NCBI GenBank assembly: GCA_027483645.1
Contig: JAIXUD010000014.1
Span: 1-64,000 of the forward strand
DNA from: Sphingobacteriales bacterium
Lineage (GTDB): Bacteria; Bacteroidota; Bacteroidia; Chitinophagales; CAIOSU01
Direction: 5' to 3'
DNA length: 64,000 bases
Under the pieces are notes generated by a model. The model was not told where the DNA came from. It did not search any database and saw only the letters and a list, made by a program, of their open reading frames with translations. Each line of letters starts with the position of its first letter. The stretch's first letter is position 1. Made by a program: the position numbers and the translations under genes. This document shows, piece after piece, positions 26,395 through 36,899 of the stretch.

Positions 26395-27551
26395 AGCTTC
26401 AGTAATTTAAGGCACGATGGCTGCGGGATATTTATCGTTTCGCCCGTGGGAGTTAACAAACCAGTCTTTTTATCCCGTTTAAACACCACCACATTACCCG
26501 TGCTTTGGTTGGCTACCAGCAGGAAGTTGCCTGACGGGTCGATAGCGAAGTTACGGGGTGTTTCACCCAAGGTGGATTGGTAACCCACAGGGGTAAGCTT
26601 TCCAGATTTTTTGTCAACTTTAAAAATAGCGATGTTGTTCTGTTGCCCACGGTTTGAGGCATATAGAAACTTGCCATCTGGCGAAAGGTGAATGTCGGCA
26701 CTTTCGAAAGGGCCTTGGGCATCAACAGGATGTGTTAGAACCCTATCGACAAAGGCTAGCTCGCTTTTCTTACTCTGGAAATCTATGGTGGGATCAAAAT
26801 AAAACAAAGCCACCGTTCCGCTCAACTCTTCTACCACATACACAAACTTACCATCGGGGTGAAAGATAACGTGTCGAGGCCCATTGCCAGGGTTGATGCC
26901 ATTGGTAGTATCAACTACATGCCTTAATACCGTAGGTTTGGGTAGCAATTGATAAAGCTCCAACTCATCCTTGCCAAAGTCGGATACAATCAGCCAATTA
27001 TCCTTAGGCGAAAAAACAGCTGCGTGTGGGTGCGGCTTTTCCTGTCGAGTGGGGTGGGTGCCTTTACCTTCCTTAAAGCTATACATATACCGCCTGCCGA
27101 TGGCGCCGGTGCTATCTAACGGAAACACTGCCCAAGAACTACCGCCATAATTTGCTACCGCTAAGCTCTTCCCATCTGGTGATACTTCTACGTATATTGG
27201 GTTATCCCCGCCGCTTTCCTCTTCATTAATGGGTGTAAACTGTCCTGTGGCTTTATCAATACTGTACGCCGTTACCCTTCCTAGCCCAGGTGTGCGTGCA
27301 TTAGTACCGGCGTACAGATACTTGCCATTGGGTGAAATAGCAAGGTATGAAGGGCTTTCCACGCTACCAGCAGTACTGCCGATGGAATCCAATTTGCCCG
27401 TTTCGCTATCAAACTTATAGATATAGATGCCCTCGCTGCCCGTTCGGCTTCCATCCTTGTTGCTGGTGTAGCTGCCTATATATAGGTAGTTATCCTGCGC
27501 CCATAGGGTGGGGGCAAGGAGTAGGAAGAGATATGTAACTAGGTGTTTCAT
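26391..27551 (-). CDS. Seven-bladed beta-propeller lactonase (6-phosphogluconolactonase-like)
   Basis: Lactonase of the Pgl/YbhE family (386 residues from ATG 27551), but with a signal peptide (MKHLVTYLFLLLAPTLWAQ), so it acts outside the cytoplasm and is unlikely to serve the pentose phosphate pathway. Family marks: YIGSYTSNKDGSRTGSEGIY, SPDGKSLAVANYGG, HPHAAVFSPKDNWLIVSDFG, GPRHVIFHPDGKFVYV, SADIHLSPDGKFLYASNRG and GETPRNFAIDPSGNFLLVAN. Coupled to the GH105 gene by a 4-base overlap, so the substrate is perhaps a sugar-acid lactone. Upstream ATGs are rejected because they would place coding sequence inside the palindromic element that starts 10 bases before this start. Confidence 0.88.
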   Translation of the reverse strand: MKHLVTYLFLLLAPTLWAQDNYLYIGSYTSNKDGSRTGSEGIYIYKFDSETGKLDSIGSTAGSVESPSYLAISPNGKYLYAGTNARTPGLGRVTAYSIDKATGQFTPINEEESGGDNPIYVEVSPDGKSLAVANYGGSSWAVFPLDSTGAIGRRYMYSFKEGKGTHPTRQEKPHPHAAVFSPKDNWLIVSDFGKDELELYQLLPKPTVLRHVVDTTNGINPGNGPRHVIFHPDGKFVYVVEELSGTVALFYFDPTIDFQSKKSELAFVDRVLTHPVDAQGPFESADIHLSPDGKFLYASNRGQQNNIAIFKVDKKSGKLTPVGYQSTLGETPRNFAIDPSGNFLLVANQSTGNVVVFKRDKKTGLLTPTGETINIPQPSCLKLLKL

Positions 27552-27560
27552 AACATAGCT

Positions 27561-27767
27561 CGTCATTGCGAGAAGTGACTTTGCCGATTTTTCATCGGCA
27601 TTGGAACGACGAAGCAATCCCTACCACCGAAGAACAGCTTCTGATTACCACAGAACCAAGTACATAACATAATTATCTTAGTGGTTAGGCACGTTTTCTA
27701 GTTTTCGCATGGGATTGCTTCGTCGCTCAATTGCGCTAAGGGCGCAAATTCGCTCATCGCAATGACG
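27561..27767. mobile_element. Palindromic MITE-like element, CGTCATTGCG family (copy 2)
   Basis: A 207-base element with terminal inverted repeat CGTCATTGCG (27561-27570 and 27758-27767) and a perfect 15-base internal inverted repeat GGGATTGCTTCGTCG (27711-27725, complement at 27607-27621). The plan is the same as at 16019-16239, with different arms (CGACGAAGCAATCCC here, CCTGTGGCAATCCC there). It occupies the whole region upstream of the lactonase gene, whose promoter must lie in or beyond it. Confidence 0.8.
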
Positions 27768-27793
27768 TATTGTTATCTTAGTGTTTGTATTTT

Positions 27794-29593
27794 TTACACA
27801 ATCTCCTCAGCCGCCACTTCCAGCGTTAACCTATCGGCACTCAGCAAGCGCTCATGGATGCCTTTGGTTTTAGGCAGTTCATACTCAAAGTAGTAACGCA
27901 GGGTGTGTAGCTTGCTGGTATGGAAGTTCTTCTCCTCGCCCTGTGGGTTTTCCGCCAATGCTTTGGCAGATGCGATACCCATTTTCAACCACAACCAAGA
28001 AATGGTGAAGTGGCCAAAATACTCCAGGTACAATGTCGCATCGCGTAAGAAAACCTCAGGCGCATCGCTTTGTGCCACGTTGAGCAGGTGCATGGTTATC
28101 TGCACCAGTTTCTCTTGTGTTTTTACCAGCTTATCGGCATACGGCTTAGTGCTCTCGTGCAGTTGGGCTTCCAAGATGGTTTCATTTACCAGCGCATTGA
28201 AAATCATCACTGCTTTACCGCCTTTCATCAGCACCTTGCGGCCTAGCAAATCCATACCGTGTATGGCGGTGGTGCCTTCATAAATTGGGTTGATGCGGGT
28301 ATCTCGGTAGTGCTGCTGTAGCGGGAAATCGTCACAGAAGCCTGCGCCGCCCAATACTTGCAAGCCATTGCTGATGGAGGTAAGGCCCATTTCGGCAGGG
28401 TAGCTTTTGCAAATCGGGGTCAACAGTTCCAGCAACAAGTGTGCATCTTCTGCCGCTTCACCACTGCCGTGCTCTGCAATGTCTGCCCAAAGGCTACACT
28501 GTGCTATCAGGGCTATAGAGCCTTCTACAATCGATTTCTGCATCAGCAACATACGCTTTACATCGGCATGGTTGATGATGAGGGTTTGTGGCAAGTTCAC
28601 GTCTTTGTTGCTCACAGGGCGGCCTTGTGGGCGCTCGTTGGCATATTGTAAGCTGGCGTAATAAGCCGCAGAAGCCAGTCCGGCGGAAATTTGGCCTACG
28701 CCAATACGCGCCTCGTTCATCATGCGGAACATATAGTTAAGGCCTTTGTGTGGCTCGCCAACCAAGTAGCCATGGCAATCGCCTTGCTCACCGGCCATAA
28801 TGTGCGCTATCGGTGCGCCCTTGATGCCCATTTTGCCATAGGCACCGGCAGTGGTTACGTTATTGAACACCAGTTCACCGTTCTCCAAGCGGTACTTGGG
28901 TACAATAAACAATGAGATGCCTTTAGTGCCTGCGGGGGCGCCGTCAATTTTAGCTAAGTAAAGGTGTACGATGTTGTCTACACCATCATGGTCGCCCCCT
29001 GAGATGTAAATTTTTTGGCCTTTTATTTTATAATAGTTGCCATCGGTTGGGGTAGCAGTGCTAGTTATATCAGATAGGGAGCTGCCCGCCTGTGGCTCGG
29101 TAAGTGCCATGGTACCTTGCCATTTGCCCGCCCACATGGGGCCCAGGTAGGTGGCTTTTAACTCGTCGCTGGCAAAGCTATCAACTAAATTAGCTGCACC
29201 GGCGGTAAGGTATGGGAATGCCACTGCCGCGGTATTGGCCGCGTGGAAAATCATTGCTGAAAGGTTGAACAACAAAAACGGCATTTGCTGGCCGCCTTTT
29301 TCAAACTCTTTTGGGGCATTTATCCAGCCACCTTCGCCAAAGGTTTCCATTATCTCGCGCACCTTGGGGTGAACCTTGATGGTGCCGTTTTCGTACTTCG
29401 GTTTTTTATGGTCCATCTCCTCATACAATGGGTACAGCAAACTATCGCCAATCTGCTTGGCCGTATCCATCGTCATATCATAGGTATCGCGGTTATGGTC
29501 TTTAAAGTAATCCAGTTTGGTAAGTTCCAAACCATTGAACACATCGAATAACAAAAAGCGCAAATTGCGCATGCTGATGTACTGTTTAGCCAT
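27794..29593 (-). CDS. Acyl-CoA dehydrogenase, 600-residue class
   Basis: FAD-dependent acyl-CoA dehydrogenase (599 residues), catalysing the first oxidation in fatty-acid or related acyl-CoA breakdown. It belongs to the long class (DmdC-like, with an extra C-terminal domain) rather than the 380-residue short-chain class. Visible features: WQGTMALTEPQAGSSLSD (flavin and substrate binding), NEARIGVGQISAGLASAAYY, GLQVLGGAGFCDDFPLQQHY and NPIYEGTTAIHGMDLLGRKV containing the candidate catalytic Glu. The last 130 residues are the helical C-terminal extension. It would feed the hydratase/dehydrogenase and thiolase at 12.1-15.7 kb, but is a separate unit. Confidence 0.92.
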   Translation of the reverse strand: MAKQYISMRNLRFLLFDVFNGLELTKLDYFKDHNRDTYDMTMDTAKQIGDSLLYPLYEEMDHKKPKYENGTIKVHPKVREIMETFGEGGWINAPKEFEKGGQQMPFLLFNLSAMIFHAANTAAVAFPYLTAGAANLVDSFASDELKATYLGPMWAGKWQGTMALTEPQAGSSLSDITSTATPTDGNYYKIKGQKIYISGGDHDGVDNIVHLYLAKIDGAPAGTKGISLFIVPKYRLENGELVFNNVTTAGAYGKMGIKGAPIAHIMAGEQGDCHGYLVGEPHKGLNYMFRMMNEARIGVGQISAGLASAAYYASLQYANERPQGRPVSNKDVNLPQTLIINHADVKRMLLMQKSIVEGSIALIAQCSLWADIAEHGSGEAAEDAHLLLELLTPICKSYPAEMGLTSISNGLQVLGGAGFCDDFPLQQHYRDTRINPIYEGTTAIHGMDLLGRKVLMKGGKAVMIFNALVNETILEAQLHESTKPYADKLVKTQEKLVQITMHLLNVAQSDAPEVFLRDATLYLEYFGHFTISWLWLKMGIASAKALAENPQGEEKNFHTSKLHTLRYYFEYELPKTKGIHERLLSADRLTLEVAAEEIV

Positions 29594-29689
29594 TGTTTTG
29601 AGGAGGATTTTGTAATTAGGTAATAGTATTCCTCAATAATAAGAAAATGTAGGTAGAATGTGCAATGTAGCTTGGAGAAAGTATTGACC

Positions 29690-29762
29690 ACCCCCAACCC
29701 CTCCTTGAAAAAAGGAGGGGAGCTAAAAAATGTTCACCATTGTCCATGGTCCATCTTCCAAA
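29690..29762. repeat. CCCCTCCTT hairpin and a short CCATGGTC heptamer array
   Basis: CCCCTCCTT pairs with AAGGAGGGG (29698-29720). It is followed at 29733-29762 by CACCATT, GTCCATG, GTCCATC and TTCCAAA, another in-register 7-bp array, ending at the stop codon of the following minus-strand gene. No T-run is present, so the hairpin is not a classical terminator. Confidence 0.65.
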
Positions 29763-29764
29763 CC

Positions 29765-32700
29765 TTACTGCACCACAATTTTCTGCACTGCACTTTTCCC
29801 TTGCCCAATCATACGCAATTGGTAATATCCTGGCTGCAAAACATCGCTTAGGTTTAGGTTGATTTGGTTGTCGTCGCTATCGATAGTACCGTTATACACC
29901 AACCGCCCTTGTATATCCGTAATCTGTATGGCCGAAGCGGTGTTCAACCCCTCCACTTTTATTTGGAACGTACCATTACTAGGGTTTGGATATACCATGA
30001 TGTTCGCTTCAGGTATTACTTCCTCAATTTTCACCGAGCGGATTGCGGAGTAGGTATAAGTGCCATCAAAATCGGTTTGCTTTAGGCGATAGTAGGAGAG
30101 GCCGTCAAGCGGCAGGTTGTCATATGCATGGTAGCTGTTCATGCTCATGCTGTTTCCAGCCCCAGTAATGGTTTCTAGTGCTTCAAAGTTCTCCCCATCG
30201 GCAGAGCGCTCAATGGTGAAGTAGTCGTTTTCAATTTCGATGGCCGTAGCCCAATCCAAGCGCACCTGGTTGCTGGGTGTAAGCTCAGCGGTAAAGCTCA
30301 GCAACTCAATAGGTAGCGAACTGCCGCCCGATGAGCCATCGCCAATGCCAAACTCTGAGAAGCTGGTAAGGCCAGTGCGCAGGGCAAATCCATCTGATAG
30401 TAATCGGCCCGAGCCATTAACCAAACTAAGTACCCCGTTACCTGTACCCCAATCGGCACCCGAAGTGGAGCCGCTAGGGCGTTTTAGAATGATAAACTCA
30501 TTGTCTGCCAGGCTAGTGAAACCGTTAAGGTGTAGTCTTATGCCGTAGCTGCCAAGGGTTGGCTGGTTGTTTGGGTCAATCCTCCATACTCCGGCAGGGT
30601 TTATGCGACTTATCTCAAGGCCGTTTTCAGATACATTCAGTTCATTATCGTTATGGTTGGTAAGGTTTCTAAAGCTGGCATCAATGTAAGAGACGCCTAG
30701 CAGCAGGTTGTTTTGCAGCTCGGCTAAGCGGTAGTTACTAGTACTGGCGCCATTGCCTACTGGTAGGGCATAGCTGGCGGTGTTGTAGCCAATGTATCGC
30801 CTTAAGTTCCCGTATATAAATGAGTTGGCACTGTAGCCAGCTAGGTGGCCTGTAGTAGTGCTGGTCAATATCAAGCGGTTGTTGCCAGTAGTAATTATAC
30901 CACTGCTAAGGGTTAGGATGTTGGTTACGGTTACGTCATCGTTCAATAGTACACCACCCGTATTGTTCACACTCAATTGGTAAAATGCTTGGCTCCGCGA
31001 AGTAATGCTTTGCTGGCTGCTACCGGTAAGTGTAATCAAGCCATTGCCTGCGGTAAAGGTACCATTGGTGTTGTTCCAGTTGCCTTTTAGGTCAATATTC
31101 CCGAAGGCAGATGGGTTCTGTAAGGTCAATTTAAAGTCGGTAATGGTACCGTTGTCTTGGTCCGCATCATCAATTACATACAGGGTCCAAACGCCTGTTT
31201 TTGAGCCTACAATACTGGCAAAAGTAAATCCCTCTGGGCCATAAGTGCCATTTAACAAGGTATTGGCAGTGGGTGGCAAGGCAGCCCCATCAACAAAGGT
31301 GGCGTTAATATAGCCATCACTGCTACCTCCGTTGTCGGTTGAAACTATATATACGGTACCAGCAGGGCTTACCAGATATACATCCAAGTCGCCATTGTAA
31401 GTGTGCGCTATAGTAGTTCTCAAGCCAGTTATTGCATAATTGGCATAATTGGCGGGCACGGTAATGGTCATGCTGCTAGCATTGGCTATTAGGCTTGCCA
31501 GCGTTGGGGTATTATTGTCAGCGATTACACCACCATTTACATAATTTACGGCCACATCGGCGCTTAGGGATGTTTTCTCAAGCACCATACTTATAGCGGT
31601 GGTAAGGGTTGCCGCGTTCAAAGCGAGGTTGCCATTTATCACTATATCATCACCCAAAGCCTTGCTGCCAGTACCAGCAATTGCCAAGCTGCCATAGGTG
31701 GTAGGCAATATCATTTGGGTACCGGTGCCGCTATAGCTTACTGGGTAAGTGATGCTTGATGAACCCTCAAAATTAGTGATAGCGTAAGTATTGGTGCTTA
31801 TGTAGGTAATATTGATTTGGTTGAGCGATGTGCTGCCTGCCATAGTTAGTGCAGATACCGCTCCATTGCCAGTGATGGTGTGCCCGATGTTTAGGGTGAG
31901 GCCATTGGTGATGGCACTGCCCATAATTAGATCGCCCAGTATGGAAATGTTGCCACCAGTGGTGGCAACGCCGCCAGTAGTGCCTGGGTTAAGTAGCGTA
32001 AGGTCGTTGCCGACAGTCAAAGCCGAGCCGTTGCCAAGAGTAACGGTGTAGCCATTGTTGGTACGGGCTTGTAAGTTATAATAAGTTGCTGAAGGAATGG
32101 TTTGGCTTACGGTGCCTTGCGAGGCCCAGGTGGTTCCGCCTGAGTTAAAATGTACCGTACCTGTGCCGCCATCAAAGCCAGCCGAGGTTATCGCAATACT
32201 ATTGCCTGCTATCTCCAAGGTTCCTGAGCCTAAAGTTACCGAACCATATTGCTGTAAAGCATAGGTTGATAAGGTGTAGCCATTTAGGTTGAGCGTGGCT
32301 CCAGCGCTAATGCGCATACCATAGGTAGTTAAGTTACCATTAAGGGTATAGCTAGCGCCTGTTTCCAGTTGCCAGTACTCGTCTTCGGTACCTGTGGTAA
32401 AGTTACCCGATATCGTTCTGCCCGAGCCGGTGAGTTTTATAAAGGCACTTCCACTATGGTTAAGGGTACCGTTGCTAATCAACGTGCCGGTAAGGGAGAA
32501 ACTACCTCCTTGGGTGGAGTCGGTAGCAACGGTAAGGGTAGCGCCCGATGCAATGGTTACATTCAGCGCACCCGCTCCTACGCTGGCGCCTACGGTTGGC
32601 ATTCGAGGCGTTCCAGCGGGTATCAATACACTCGTGGCCGTAGTGGGTACTTTGGCTGGGCTCCAGTTGCTGGCTGTGGACCATGCAGTGCTGGTGGCGC

Positions 32701-33859
32701 CGGTCCAAGTTACGCTATCTGCTTCTTGGCCGGTTATTAAGATGTCATCTATCGCCCAATACCAGCTAAAATTGCCTCGGTAAGTAAACTTAAGCCTTAC
32801 CTGACTTTTGCCAGCGGCGTATGCTGATATATCAGCACTGTAGAGCGTAGAGTTGTTGTTTAGCGCCGAATCGAATACGAGGGTAGTGTAGCTGGTGCCG
32901 TTGTTATCGCTAATGGATATGCGGTAATCGCTGTTGGCATAATACCTAAAATAGTGACTCAGGCTCAAATCTACAATGGCATAACTGCTGCAATTGATAG
33001 CAGGGGTAACCAACTCGCCGTTTTCCACCTTACTATCTTGCCCGATAATGTCGCTATCAAATATAGCGAAGCCATTGGCCGCAGTAGGGGTGTTTATTAC
33101 CCTTGCACCAGGGTTGTTAAAACTCCAAGTACCGGCAGCGTTGCCGGTCATATCGGTATTTGTCCAACCACTTGGCAAACCACCGCCAGAAAAATTTTGG
33201 CTAAAAATGGTGTTGGTGGGTGCCGCAGGTGGTGCGGCCGGTTTTACGGTGCCTTGTACTGCTATATTGTCTACTCCAAAAGCAGGAAAACTGCCTAGGC
33301 TATTATTGTTAATCCAATTGAAACCTATGTAAAAGGTAGTGTCTTCAAGCACTGCAGGTAGGCTAAATGCTGATTGGCTAGTCCAGGTGGTGGTGCCTTG
33401 GTATTGGCCACTGGCTCCGCCGGAGGTTATTTGGGTCCAAGTGGTTCCGTTGAATGAGTAATATACCGAGCCATAATCTTGCCCGGCTTGGCCATTACAT
33501 ACCCAGTCGAAAGCCAAGGTAAGGTTTTCGTATCCGGTGGCATCTATTTGTCTTCGAGCTACAATGTTATGGCTGGTATTGTTTCTATAGGTGCATGCAT
33601 TGTTGTTGCGGCGTACCATTAGCAGGTTGGTACCATTGCTACAACTGCCGTTGCTCACTTCCCAATAGTTCTGTCCATTGCCGCTATTGGTTATAAAGCT
33701 CCAGCTGGCAGTACTGCCTTCAAAGTTTTCTGATAGAATAGTTGTTTGAGCCTTGGCATTTGAGCAGCTCGCTATCAGCATCAAAGTAATCATCCCGATA
33801 AGTGCAGGGATAAGGCTTGGGTGATAGGTTCTATTGGTTCTCATTTTAGATAACAGCAT
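29765..33859 (-). CDS. Large T9SS surface protein with MAM-like and P domains
   Basis: A 1364-residue exported protein. Residues 1-38 are a signal sequence (ALIGMITLMLIASCSNAKAQ). Two jelly-roll/MAM-like or cleaved-adhesin-like domains follow (starting ILSENFEGSTASWSF and IFSQNFSGGGLPSGW). Then comes a long Thr/Gly-rich beta region, starting near WTGATSTAWSTASNWSP and repeating short strands ('GtgtlnI.g', 'NGTL'). Near residue 800-930 there is a proprotein-convertase P-like domain (TIAHTYNGDLDVYLVSPAGT, GVWTLYVIDDADQDNGT). The final 90 residues (MVYPNPSNGTFQIKVEGL to VQKIVVQ) are a type A T9SS sorting domain. Probably a cell-surface adhesin or structural protein; no catalytic residues recognised. 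Confidence 0.88.
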   Translation of the reverse strand: MLLSKMRTNRTYHPSLIPALIGMITLMLIASCSNAKAQTTILSENFEGSTASWSFITNSGNGQNYWEVSNGSCSNGTNLLMVRRNNNACTYRNNTSHNIVARRQIDATGYENLTLAFDWVCNGQAGQDYGSVYYSFNGTTWTQITSGGASGQYQGTTTWTSQSAFSLPAVLEDTTFYIGFNWINNNSLGSFPAFGVDNIAVQGTVKPAAPPAAPTNTIFSQNFSGGGLPSGWTNTDMTGNAAGTWSFNNPGARVINTPTAANGFAIFDSDIIGQDSKVENGELVTPAINCSSYAIVDLSLSHYFRYYANSDYRISISDNNGTSYTTLVFDSALNNNSTLYSADISAYAAGKSQVRLKFTYRGNFSWYWAIDDILITGQEADSVTWTGATSTAWSTASNWSPAKVPTTATSVLIPAGTPRMPTVGASVGAGALNVTIASGATLTVATDSTQGGSFSLTGTLISNGTLNHSGSAFIKLTGSGRTISGNFTTGTEDEYWQLETGASYTLNGNLTTYGMRISAGATLNLNGYTLSTYALQQYGSVTLGSGTLEIAGNSIAITSAGFDGGTGTVHFNSGGTTWASQGTVSQTIPSATYYNLQARTNNGYTVTLGNGSALTVGNDLTLLNPGTTGGVATTGGNISILGDLIMGSAITNGLTLNIGHTITGNGAVSALTMAGSTSLNQINITYISTNTYAITNFEGSSSITYPVSYSGTGTQMILPTTYGSLAIAGTGSKALGDDIVINGNLALNAATLTTAISMVLEKTSLSADVAVNYVNGGVIADNNTPTLASLIANASSMTITVPANYANYAITGLRTTIAHTYNGDLDVYLVSPAGTVYIVSTDNGGSSDGYINATFVDGAALPPTANTLLNGTYGPEGFTFASIVGSKTGVWTLYVIDDADQDNGTITDFKLTLQNPSAFGNIDLKGNWNNTNGTFTAGNGLITLTGSSQQSITSRSQAFYQLSVNNTGGVLLNDDVTVTNILTLSSGIITTGNNRLILTSTTTGHLAGYSANSFIYGNLRRYIGYNTASYALPVGNGASTSNYRLAELQNNLLLGVSYIDASFRNLTNHNDNELNVSENGLEISRINPAGVWRIDPNNQPTLGSYGIRLHLNGFTSLADNEFIILKRPSGSTSGADWGTGNGVLSLVNGSGRLLSDGFALRTGLTSFSEFGIGDGSSGGSSLPIELLSFTAELTPSNQVRLDWATAIEIENDYFTIERSADGENFEALETITGAGNSMSMNSYHAYDNLPLDGLSYYRLKQTDFDGTYTYSAIRSVKIEEVIPEANIMVYPNPSNGTFQIKVEGLNTASAIQITDIQGRLVYNGTIDSDDNQINLNLSDVLQPGYYQLRMIGQGKSAVQKIVVQ

Positions 33860-34493
33860 TGAGGTGAAATACTATAAGCAGTTAAGCTTATGGTCTTGTA
33901 CGGTTTAAATCCTAATGCTGTTACGTTTTTCTAAGTGTTTTTACGTATTGTGATGAAATTTATTCATATCGCAATTAAATTGTTGTATACACATGGTGTC
34001 TGTAGTGCCATATCTTAGTCATTAATTAATTGATTATTAACTATTTGCAGTGATATTGTGAGGTTGATTGAATGCCAGTTTTGCTCACTGATGATGATAG
34101 TAAGTTTTTTGGGGAGCGCTATTGATTTTGTAAGATTGGTAGTGAGAATGGGTGAAGGTTCCGGAGAAAGATGTAATACATTTAGAGATTAACATGATAT
34201 GTATCTAGAGGTGCTCTATAAGTTTCATGGTGAGTACACCGATTCCATTTTGGAATTACCCTTTGCTATTGACATTTTTTCCGTGCATACTTTGTGCCTT
34301 TTGTGGTTTGTTTTTTAACCACGGAGAACACGGAAAAAACCACGGAGACCCACGGAAGTAGAACTCAATAGGGCTGAACGGAGGGGATGGGTTTAGTTGG
34401 AGCTGTAAGAGTAGCCCATAATAGCACATTAAGGCTGTGCCTAGCTTAATTGAAAGGTAAAATCTGGGGAGTTGAGAGCTAAATGCCTAGCGA
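33860..34493. other. Long intergenic region with one palindromic repeat
   Basis: 634 bases without a gene. The only structure I can name is a palindromic element of ACCACGGAG type at 34283-34358: TTTTCCGTGCATAC...TTTTGTGGTT facing AACCACGGAGAACACGG. The remainder shows no open frame and no recognised RNA. Confidence 0.6.
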
Positions 34494-36899
34494 TTATCGC
34501 TCCAGCTCGCCCTGCTGTAACTGGGCAGGGGCAGTGGGGAAACGAACATCATAGCTAGCTTCTTTGCTGCCGATGGTTTCGTTGATGCGGGTAGCCACTA
34601 TCATCCACGAGAAGGAGGTGTTGCTTTGCCCACCGTTCAATTCATTTACCGTGAAGCCGTTGGCTGTTTTGTTGGTTACATATACGCCGTTGCAATCGCC
34701 TTCTAATTGTATAAAAACTTTCAACGGGTGTTTGGCATCTACTAAAATGTTCTTAGCGAAATTTGGGTCAATTGTGATGGTGGCTTGGCCGTTTACTAAT
34801 TGGCCCATGCCATAATCTTGGAAAAGCACCTCTGGCGATTCAGGGCAGAACATGGTAACCATCTTGCCAGCAGTGTCTGCCACAATGGTGGATACAGTAC
34901 CATTGCCAATGATTTTGTAAGGGGTAAATAAGTTGGTAGCTGCATCCAAGTTCCAGCCACCTACATAGGCATAAGAGTTGTCGTTGATGAAGTAACCGCC
35001 AAAGGCTGTGTTGCTATTGTCTCTAGCGAAGCCAGCCACACCAATCTTAAAACCAGTGCCTGCCAAACCTGAGCCGGTGGTAAGGTGCAAACCTACGGCA
35101 TTGTTGCCCACGCCGCTAAAGCCGGTGCCGTTGGCATAAGCATTTTGCGCTCGGGCAAGTATCGTAATGGCAGTTCCTCCCATCTCTATCGAACAAATAG
35201 GGCTTGGTACGTTACCCATTACGATGCGGCCATTGCCCAATATGCTAAAGCGGGTTGCATTATTAACATCCACCTGAAAGGCTGGCATGCTAGTAGGTGC
35301 ATTAATGTGTAGGCGAGCTAATGGTGCTATGTTGCCTATACCTAAACGGGTACCATTGTCAAATAGTAATGAGTTGCCGCCAGTAATACCGTCAGGGGTG
35401 AATTTGATTAAGTAGCCTGCCGTACCGTTAATATTTGCGCTCCCCGTAGCACCGGTTGCGCCAGTTGCTCCTATGGCGCCGTCAATGCCATCTGCCCCAT
35501 TAGTACCTGGAAGTCCTTGAGGACCTATTGGACCCGCTAAACCAGTAGCTCCTGTTGGGCCTTGCGGGCCAGCAACACCAGGTATGCCTTGCGGACCCAT
35601 TGGGCCATCAGCACCTGTTGCGCCTTGCGGACCTTGAATACCATCGGCACCAGTAGCACCTGTAGCTCCTGTTGGGCCTTGTGGACCTTGGATGCCTTGC
35701 GCACCATCAGCTCCAGTAGCGCCAGTAGCGCCAGTCAATCCCATTGGGCCTTGCAGACCAGCCGGACCTGTAAGGCCATCAGCACCTGTTGCACCCGTAG
35801 CTCCAGTTAAACCTGGGTCTCCTTTCGGGCCTGGCGGACCTGCTGGGCCATCGGCACCATCATTTCCTTTCGGGCCTTGCATTACAGGCAGTATTATTTC
35901 CCCGCCGCCATCGCTCAGTCGCAGCGTATCGCCAGCTAAAGAGATGGATTGAGATGAACCCACTAAGCTTGATAAATCCACCGTATAGCCACCGCCAAGG
36001 GTTTGCAGGGTGAGTATTTTGGTGCTAGGGTCGAAGCTTACACCTGCCACACCGGCATTGCTGATGCTTGATAAGTCTACCTGCCCGCCATTGGTAAGGG
36101 TCAATATATCCGTTTGAGGGTCGAATTGGAGTTGCTGTTCGTCAGTATTATCCAAGTAACCCGCCAAACTGATGCTGTTGCCATCGGTAATGCTAAGTAA
36201 ATGGTTGATAATAGCGAGGTTCTGAAAATATGCCGAATCGGCATTAGATGCCCAGCGGGTACCATCCCATTTCAATAAATGGTTTTGGTATGGCTGTGCT
36301 TGCACATCGGCCAGGTCATTCAGGCTGTTATCAGCTAGGTTGTCGCGTTCGGTATTGATTATTACGTTGTACCTGTTGCCAGCTTCTTCAATTGCCAGTA
36401 CTCCGGTCGAAGGGTTGTAATCGAAACTGGTAATGATCTCGTTGGTTGCGGTGGTATCACCATCAGGTGTGTCGCTGCCAGCGTTTAGCGCATAAAGGGC
36501 ATAAGGCACAGATAGCATTTCCGATTTACCAATGGTCACATAACCAGCGCCGGCAATGTCCATTTCTATCCAAACCCATTTATTGCCGGTTTGCCATGCA
36601 ATCTGGTCGAAGGCGCCTAGCGCATCGCTGCCTGCGCCAAGTACTAGGTTAATCAGTCCAAACTCGTTTGTTTTGGCTTTGTGTATTTCTGAGTATACTA
36701 CTGTTCCGTTTTCGCCGCCATCCAATATACGCAATCGCACATATAGGGTGGTGGTCGCAATGGGTTGGCCGGTGGCATCGCGCGCCACTGCTTGGTACTT
36801 TATACCTTGCGGCGCTTGTGCGCTCACATCGGCACACAGCAGTAGCAATGCTAAGGGCAACATCAACCCAAGGTAATAATGGAACGGCTTAGTTTTCAA
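34494..36899 (-). CDS. Collagen-like fibre protein
   Basis: An 801-residue exported fibre protein. Signal peptide 1-28 ([17 protein letters not shown]). An N-terminal module of about 120 residues ([20 protein letters not shown] through [12 protein letters not shown]) is shared with the collagen-like protein at 43.9 kb. Residues 140-340 are beta-rich with short repeats. Residues about 345-500 are a collagen-like Gly-X-Y run ([16 protein letters not shown], then many [13 protein letters not shown] units). The C-terminal 280 residues form a globular tail resembling Bacteroidota phage-tail-like fibre tips ([38 protein letters not shown]). No T9SS domain is present. The gene overlaps the small T9SS protein gene upstream by 4 bases, so the two are coupled. 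Confidence 0.88.
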   Translation of the reverse strand: MKTKPFHYYLGLMLPLALLLLCADVSAQAPQGIKYQAVARDATGQPIATTTLYVRLRILDGGENGTVVYSEIHKAKTNEFGLINLVLGAGSDALGAFDQIAWQTGNKWVWIEMDIAGAGYVTIGKSEMLSVPYALYALNAGSDTPDGDTTATNEIITSFDYNPSTGVLAIEEAGNRYNVIINTERDNLADNSLNDLADVQAQPYQNHLLKWDGTRWASNADSAYFQNLAIINHLLSITDGNSISLAGYLDNTDEQQLQFDPQTDILTLTNGGQVDLSSISNAGVAGVSFDPSTKILTLQTLGGGYTVDLSSLVGSSQSISLAGDTLRLSDGGGEIILPVMQGPKGNDGADGPAGPPGPKGDPGLTGATGATGADGLTGPAGLQGPMGLTGATGATGADGAQGIQGPQGPTGATGATGADGIQGPQGATGADGPMGPQGIPGVAGPQGPTGATGLAGPIGPQGLPGTNGADGIDGAIGATGATGATGSANINGTAGYLIKFTPDGITGGNSLLFDNGTRLGIGNIAPLARLHINAPTSMPAFQVDVNNATRFSILGNGRIVMGNVPSPICSIEMGGTAITILARAQNAYANGTGFSGVGNNAVGLHLTTGSGLAGTGFKIGVAGFARDNSNTAFGGYFINDNSYAYVGGWNLDAATNLFTPYKIIGNGTVSTIVADTAGKMVTMFCPESPEVLFQDYGMGQLVNGQATITIDPNFAKNILVDAKHPLKVFIQLEGDCNGVYVTNKTANGFTVNELNGGQSNTSFSWMIVATRINETIGSKEASYDVRFPTAPAQLQQGELER

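Noticed and set aside
29698-29720. Terminator at the CCCCTCCTT hairpin
   Set aside because: No T-run on either side; it looks like a common intergenic palindrome.
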